From assembly GCF_018333375.1 (NCBI RefSeq), contig NZ_BORW01000004.1:62001-126000 (forward strand): DNA of 64,000 nt. The letters run 5' to 3'. Below, in pieces: positions 59,544-64,000 of the stretch. The position numbers were made by a program, and so were the translations under genes. Numbering within the stretch: position 1 is the first letter of the stretch; each line of letters begins with the position of its first letter. The notes beneath the pieces were generated by a model. The model had not been told where the DNA came from and did not search any database. It was given only the letters and a program-made list of their open reading frames with translations. The stretch comes from Paenibacillus cookii. GTDB taxonomy: Bacteria; Bacillota; Bacilli; Paenibacillales; Paenibacillaceae.

Positions 59544-59957
59544 ATGGGTGATGAGATTCGCAGAAACATGGCATTGTTCCCGATTGGGATTGTGATGAAA
59601 TTGACCGATTTGTCCGCCCGACAAATCCGGTACTATGAACAGCATAACCTGATAGTTCCTGCGCGCACCTCGGGCAATCAAAGGCTGTTCTCCTTTAATG
59701 ACGTGGAAAGATTGCTTGAAATCAAATCCTTGATCGAAAAAGGCGTCAATATTGCCGGCATCAAGCAAGTGATGAACCCGGTGTCCAAGGAATCGGAGGA
59801 AGCGACCGTCATTACCGCGGACACGGAAGTAAAGCGGAAAGAGATGACGGAATCGCAGCTGCACCGGTTGCTCAAGCAGCAGCTTGTTTCGGGTAAGAGA
59901 CCGGGCCAGGTATCTTTGATCCAAGGCGAGTTGTCCCGGTTTTTTAATAAAAAATAA
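59544..59957 (+). CDS. glnR: Glutamine synthetase repressor GlnR (MerR family)
   Basis: 137 residues. Winged helix of the MerR type: FPIGIVMKLTDLSARQIRYY and EQHNLIVPARTSGNQRLFSF, then a dimerisation helix (DVERLLEIKSLIEKGVNIAG) and a C-terminal tail (LIQGELSRFFNKK) that contacts feedback-inhibited glutamine synthetase. It represses glnRA when nitrogen is plentiful. ATG at 59544 behind TTGAGATGAG. glnA follows 30 bases later. Confidence 0.96.
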   Translation: MGDEIRRNMALFPIGIVMKLTDLSARQIRYYEQHNLIVPARTSGNQRLFSFNDVERLLEIKSLIEKGVNIAGIKQVMNPVSKESEEATVITADTEVKRKEMTESQLHRLLKQQLVSGKRPGQVSLIQGELSRFFNKK

Positions 59958-59987
59958 CGAGTCATAATAGGAAAGGGAGAGGATCTT

Positions 59988-61316
59988 GTGAGCTACACAA
60001 AAGAAGATATTCTTCGCATCGCCGAGGAAGAAAACGTCCGTTTCATCCGCCTTCAATTCACCGACTTGCTCGGTACGGTCAAAAACGTGGAAATTCCCGT
60101 CAGCCAATTGAAAAAAGCCCTTGACAATAAAATGATGTTCGACGGTTCTTCCATCGAAGGTTATGTTCGTATCGAGGAATCCGACATGTACCTGTACCCG
60201 GACCTGGACACATGGGTGATTTTCCCTTGGGTTACCGAAGATCGCGTCGCGCGTCTGATCTGCGACGTTTACATGCCGGACGGCACGCCGTTTGCCGGAG
60301 ATCCGCGCGGCATTTTGAAGCGCAACCTGAAGGAAGCCGAAAAAATGGGCTATACCTCTATGAACGTCGGTCCTGAACCTGAATTTTTCCTGTTCAAAAC
60401 CGATGAGAAAGGCAACCCGACGATGGAGCTGAACGACCAAGGCGGTTATTTCGACCTGGCTCCGACTGACTTGGGCGAAAACTGCCGCCGCGAAATCGTG
60501 CTTACGCTCGAGGAAATGGGCTTTGAAATCGAAGCTTCCCACCACGAAGTGGCCCCGGGACAGCATGAAATCGACTTTAAATATGAAAATGCCATTAAGG
60601 CAGCGGATCAGATCCAAACGTTTAAGCTGGTCGTAAAAACGATCGCCCGCCAGCACGGCTTGCATGCGACGTTTATGCCTAAACCGCTGTTTGGCGTGAA
60701 CGGCTCAGGCATGCACTGCCACCAATCGCTCTTCAAAGGCGACGTCAACGCGTTTTACGACGAGTCCGACGAGCTGGGCCTGAGCAAGGAAGCCCGTTAC
60801 TACATGGCCGGCATCCTGAAGCACGCGCGCGCGTTTGCGGCGATCACCAACCCGACCGTAAACTCCTACAAACGTCTGGTTCCGGGTTACGAAGCTCCAT
60901 GTTACGTAGCATGGTCCGGCAGCAACCGCAGCCCGATGATCCGGATCCCGGCTTCCCGCGGTCTCAGCACGCGCGTCGAAGTCCGCAACCCGGACCCTGC
61001 GGCGAATCCTTATCTGGCGCTTGCCGTCATGCTTCGCGCCGGTTTGGACGGCATCAGCAAAGAAATGCCGCTTCCTGCGCCGATCGACCGCAATATCTAT
61101 GTGATGTCCGAAGAAGAGCGCATCGAAGAAGGCATCCCAAGCCTGCCGGCTGACTTGAAAGAAGCGCTGAACGAACTCGTTCGCGACGAAGTCATCGTCG
61201 AAGCGCTGGGCGATCATGCCATGTCCCACTTCTATGAGCTGAAAGAAATCGAATGGGATATGTACCGCACGCAAGTTCATCAATGGGAACGCGATCAATA
61301 CATGACGCTTTATTAA
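59988..61316 (+). CDS. glnA: Glutamine synthetase, type I
   Basis: Makes glutamine from glutamate, ammonia and ATP. 442 residues, the GSI-alpha size. Marks: [61 protein letters not shown] and [20 protein letters not shown]. No adenylylation Tyr segment, as expected of the alpha class, where control is by feedback and GlnR. GTG start at 59988 after GGGAGAGG. Confidence 0.98.
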   Translation: MSYTKEDILRIAEEENVRFIRLQFTDLLGTVKNVEIPVSQLKKALDNKMMFDGSSIEGYVRIEESDMYLYPDLDTWVIFPWVTEDRVARLICDVYMPDGTPFAGDPRGILKRNLKEAEKMGYTSMNVGPEPEFFLFKTDEKGNPTMELNDQGGYFDLAPTDLGENCRREIVLTLEEMGFEIEASHHEVAPGQHEIDFKYENAIKAADQIQTFKLVVKTIARQHGLHATFMPKPLFGVNGSGMHCHQSLFKGDVNAFYDESDELGLSKEARYYMAGILKHARAFAAITNPTVNSYKRLVPGYEAPCYVAWSGSNRSPMIRIPASRGLSTRVEVRNPDPAANPYLALAVMLRAGLDGISKEMPLPAPIDRNIYVMSEEERIEEGIPSLPADLKEALNELVRDEVIVEALGDHAMSHFYELKEIEWDMYRTQVHQWERDQYMTLY

Positions 61317-61317
61317 T

Positions 61318-61358
61318 TCCAAAATCCCTTGCGCCGTCCGGCGTGAGGGGTTTTAATT
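61318..61358 (+). terminator. Terminator after glnA
   Basis: AAAATCCC..GCGCCG / CGGCGTGAGGGGTTTT hairpin. Confidence 0.75.
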
Positions 61359-61436
61359 TTGATGAAAAAAGATCCGTCGGCGCAAAGCTGAAACATATTG
61401 TCCGCTTGCTTCGTATAGATGGTGGAGGCGATACAT

Positions 61437-62045
61437 ATGAAACGAAATAAAAGATTAACTTTTACGCTGACTGCGGCAGTCCTGGGCTTAAGCATGTCGA
61501 TGTCCACGGGTGCCGCTGCAGCGGGAGCAGGAAACCAACAAACGCAAGGGCAAGCACAAAAGGCGGAAAAGGTGGTTGTTACCGATCCGACAGCCATCAC
61601 CAAGCTCAACAGCACAAGCGTGCCGCCACTGATCGTTGAGGCCGAAAAAAGATATTTTTACGCCATGGGCGGCGGCAAGGGTTCGACCGATGTTTTCGAA
61701 ATCAACGGCCAACAATACCGCTATTTGTCCGATGACATCGGAACCCGCGCAAAACTGATGGATTACCTGAAGCAAGCCTACACGGAAAAAGCGGCGGCTT
61801 ACTTTGTCGACAAATATTTCATCAGCCATGGCGGACGTCTGGCACAACTGAATGCCGATACGGGGAATATACTTGAATTTGGCAAGGCGACCGCCAAAAT
61901 GCTGTCCATGACGCCGACGCAACGGGTGTACAAGTTGTGCGTCCCTTACCCGGAACACCTGCAGGGGCCCGAATATATAACGGTAAAATTCGAAAAGGTC
62001 GGGGACCACTGGCGGGTGGGGACTGCTCCGCATGCCGTTTTTTAA
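61437..62045 (+). CDS. Secreted protein, probable IseA-type DL-endopeptidase inhibitor family
   Basis: 202 residues from the ATG at 61437 (GGTGGAGGCG upstream). Signal peptide ending about STGAAAAG. After a Gln-rich linker the domain reads EAEKRYFYAMGGGKGST, INGQQYRYLSDDIGTRAKLM, DYLKQAYTEKAAAYFVDKYF and a C-terminal VKFEKVGDHWRVGTAP. This matches the IseA/YoeB pattern (YRYL, Leu-x-x-Tyr-Leu, WRV), proteins that bind and inhibit cell-wall DL-endopeptidases in B. subtilis. Assignment is by pattern only. Confidence 0.7.
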   Translation: MKRNKRLTFTLTAAVLGLSMSMSTGAAAAGAGNQQTQGQAQKAEKVVVTDPTAITKLNSTSVPPLIVEAEKRYFYAMGGGKGSTDVFEINGQQYRYLSDDIGTRAKLMDYLKQAYTEKAAAYFVDKYFISHGGRLAQLNADTGNILEFGKATAKMLSMTPTQRVYKLCVPYPEHLQGPEYITVKFEKVGDHWRVGTAPHAVF

Positions 62046-62102
62046 TGTTCTACCGGTTCGATATGACACCATAAATCAATAAGTCCGGCCAGCAGTCTGA
62101 TT

Positions 62103-62181
62103 AAAAAATGCTCGCTTTGGAACGAACGTCCGGAGAACCTCGGGGTTTAACGGATCGTACGCCAAAGGGGCATTTTTTTTG
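62103..62181 (+). terminator. Long terminator after IseA-like gene
   Basis: AAAAAATGC..CTTTGG / CCAAAGGGGCATTTTTTTT, imperfect stem with a long loop and eight T residues. Confidence 0.6.
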
Positions 62182-62307
62182 CGGTTTCCATATAGGAGAA
62201 GCGGGAGGGTGAATAGGACTGGATCTGAAATCCATATTCAGGCCGTCAAAGATTGTGATAAAATGTAGAAGAATGTAGACAAAACGGTGTCATACGACTC
62301 GAAGAGC

Positions 62308-64000
62308 TTGTTGACAACAAGGAGTGAGCTTTCCATCTTTCTGCTACAGGAAACGTATAACCACTGGGTCGTCATCCTTTCATTGATCATTGCCGTTTTT
62401 GCGTCCTATTCGGCGCTGAACCTTGCGTCGAAAATATCCGGGTCCCAGGGATCGACGCAAAAATGGTGGTTGATCGCAGGTTCATGCGTCATGGGGTGCG
62501 GTGTATGGGCCATGCATTTTGTCGGCATGCTCGCGTTCCACCTCAATGTACATATCCATTATGATTTATCGGTTACGCTGCTTTCCATGTTATGCAGCAT
62601 CGTTGCTTCGTTCATCGCTTTTCAAATCTTGTTGTCCAAGCGGATCGATTGGCGCAAATTTGGCGTGAGCGGTTTTATTATGGGCAGCGGGATCGTGGCC
62701 ATGCATTACACGGGGATGGCTGCCATGCGGCTTCCCGCGACGGTGGCGTACGACAGGGGCTACTGGCTGCTTTCAGCGGCAATCGCCTTGGCGGCATCGT
62801 ATGTGGCCTTGTTCCTTTTCATTAAATTTCGGGATAACGTCTCGGTGAGCTGGTGGAAATGGGCTTCCGCCTTGCTCATGGGAATCGCCATATGCGGGAT
62901 GCATTTTACCGGGATGGGGGCTGCCGATTTTTGGTGCGGGGATGCCAGTGCCCTGATTGCGACCGATAACGGGGAAGTCAACCTCGTTTTATTGTCCGGC
63001 GTCACCTTGGCAACCTTTTTTATGCTTATGGTTTCGTGGGGAGCGATGTTTTTCGATCGGCATGTTTTGGAGAAAATGGCTTATAGCGACCCGCTAACCG
63101 GACTTCCCAACCGGCATGATCTCAATCGTTTTCTTAAAGACGGCGTCGACGGCTCGCGCGAAACGGCGGTGATTTTTATCGATTTGGACCGCTTCAAAAC
63201 GAGTAACGATACGCTGGGTCATGATATCGGCGATATGCTTGTACAAGAGGTCGGAAGAAGGTTAAGCGGGTTAACGGGCGAAGGCCGGAAAGTATTCCGC
63301 CTTGGCGGGGATGAGTTTTTGATTGCGGCTGAACGATGCAGCCAAGATCAGGCTGAACAGCTTGCCGGAGACATTTTGGAGGCGATCACCAAGCCGTTTG
63401 ACCTCAAAGGGAATGAGCTTTACATCACGGCCAGCGTTGGGATCAGTCTGGCGCCGAAGCACGGAACGGACCGCGAGTCGCTCCTCAAGGCATCCGATAC
63501 GGCAATGTACAATGCCAAAAAGGCGGGAAAAAACCGGTTTTGCGTGTTTGACGATGAAATGGATCAAATGCTGCTTCGCCGTCTCGAATTGGAAAAAGAC
63601 ATGCGGGGCGCCTTGGAACGTAAGGAATTTTATATCGTTTATCAGCCGAAGTGGAATGCGTTAACGGAAAAAGCCGTCGGTTTCGAATCGCTGATGCGCT
63701 GGCCGCATCCGAAATTCGGCGATGTTTCCCCCAGCGAATTTATTCCGATTGCCGAGGAAACGGGATTGATCATTCCCATGACCCGATGGGTGTTCTCCGA
63801 AGTGGGCAAGCTGCTTCAACAATGGATGGAAAAAGGCGTGCCGCTGCTCCCCGTATCGATCAACGTATCCGTTCGTTTATTCGAAAGCCGGCAGTTGATT
63901 GAAATGACCCGTACATTACTGGAGTCCGCGAATTTATCTCCGCATGTTATCGAGCTTGAAATTACCGAATCCATGATGCTGTACGATGTGAAGGACATGA
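62308..64000 (+). CDS. MHYT-GGDEF-EAL signalling protein, 3' end outside window
   Basis: Membrane sensor with cyclic-di-GMP domains. Three MHYT motifs in about seven helices: WAMHFVGMLAF, VAMHYTGMAAM, GMHFTGMGA (predicted gas or metal sensing). Then GGDEF (DPLTGLPNR, DLDRFKTSNDTLGHD, intact site LGGDEFL) and the beginning of EAL (YQPKWNALTEKAVGFESLMR, where EAL reads ESL; INVSVRLFES; LEITESMM). The start is unclear: the AAGGAGTGAG site is followed by no ATG, GTG or TTG at a normal distance. In-frame TTG codons at 62308 and 62311 precede it, and an ATC at 62333 lies 10 bases after GGAG. Confidence 0.9.
   Translation, partial: MLTTRSELSIFLLQETYNHWVVILSLIIAVFASYSALNLASKISGSQGSTQKWWLIAGSCVMGCGVWAMHFVGMLAFHLNVHIHYDLSVTLLSMLCSIVASFIAFQILLSKRIDWRKFGVSGFIMGSGIVAMHYTGMAAMRLPATVAYDRGYWLLSAAIALAASYVALFLFIKFRDNVSVSWWKWASALLMGIAICGMHFTGMGAADFWCGDASALIATDNGEVNLVLLSGVTLATFFMLMVSWGAMFFDRHVLEKMAYSDPLTGLPNRHDLNRFLKDGVDGSRETAVIFIDLDRFKTSNDTLGHDIGDMLVQEVGRRLSGLTGEGRKVFRLGGDEFLIAAERCSQDQAEQLAGDILEAITKPFDLKGNELYITASVGISLAPKHGTDRESLLKASDTAMYNAKKAGKNRFCVFDDEMDQMLLRRLELEKDMRGALERKEFYIVYQPKWNALTEKAVGFESLMRWPHPKFGDVSPSEFIPIAEETGLIIPMTRWVFSEVGKLLQQWMEKGVPLLPVSINVSVRLFESRQLIEMTRTLLESANLSPHVIELEITESMMLYDVKDM

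Noticed and set aside
1..64000. tRNA, rRNA, insertion sequences or prophage genes
   Set aside because: No cloverleaf, rRNA signature, transposase, integrase or terminal repeat could be recognised on either strand.

Overview
The window reads as chromosome of an endospore-forming, moderately GC-rich Firmicute, most likely Paenibacillus or a close relative. The evidence is cotE and spoVK, the order mutS-mutL-SAM methyltransferase-miaA-hfq-PBP1-spoVK-hflX-aluminium-resistance lyase-glnR-glnA, strong Shine-Dalgarno sites with many TTG/GTG starts, and abundant AraC regulators, S-layer-type and beta-helix secreted proteins. No rRNA, tRNA, insertion sequence, prophage or CRISPR array was seen.

Layout. 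1-2680 (minus): a manganese-type ABC transporter operon, cut by the window edge, with two MntR-like operators and an unusual leader holding a 19-codon ORF. 3012-5594: AraC regulator divergent from a sulfatase. 5689-7812 is decaying: a BclB-like collagen protein broken by one in-frame TGA, and an alpha/beta hydrolase truncated against a TetR remnant. 8052-12696: secreted, lipoprotein and ankyrin proteins, and an MFS exporter divergent from an AraC regulator. 12844-18273: secreted beta-helix protein, then one open frame that joins a LysR regulator to a complete histidine kinase, followed by its response regulator. 18429-20779: SLH protein with two DUF4822 repeats, and a class 3 lipase.

21044-28280 is a compact proline-catabolism module. 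A sigma-54 enhancer-binding activator, proline dehydrogenase, P5C dehydrogenase and the sigma-54 gene lie together. The two divergent catabolic genes each have a near-perfect -24/-12 promoter, and a long palindrome lies just beyond each end of the activator-ProDH-P5CDH block. An aspartase-like protein lacking the family's active-site motifs follows.

28516-38000 is mixed: RtcB ligase, DUF3231, YHYH/copper-amine-oxidase-N protein, a streptothricin-acetyltransferase homologue followed by an aminoglycoside-phosphotransferase homologue, DUF2653 gene pair, PadR regulator, carbonic anhydrase, a HesB-type pseudogene with two tandem stops, and an M32 carboxypeptidase. 38099-41905: an SsuABC/ThiXYZ-type ABC importer and an aromatic-acid-exporter-like protein. 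42616-61316 is the conserved core: cotE, amidoligase, mutSL, methyltransferase, miaA, hfq, a structured intergenic RNA candidate, class A PBP, DUF402, YdcF, spoVK, hflX, aluminium-resistance lyase, and glnRA with a consensus GlnR operator. 61437-64000: IseA-like secreted protein and the start of an MHYT-GGDEF-EAL signalling protein cut by the window end.
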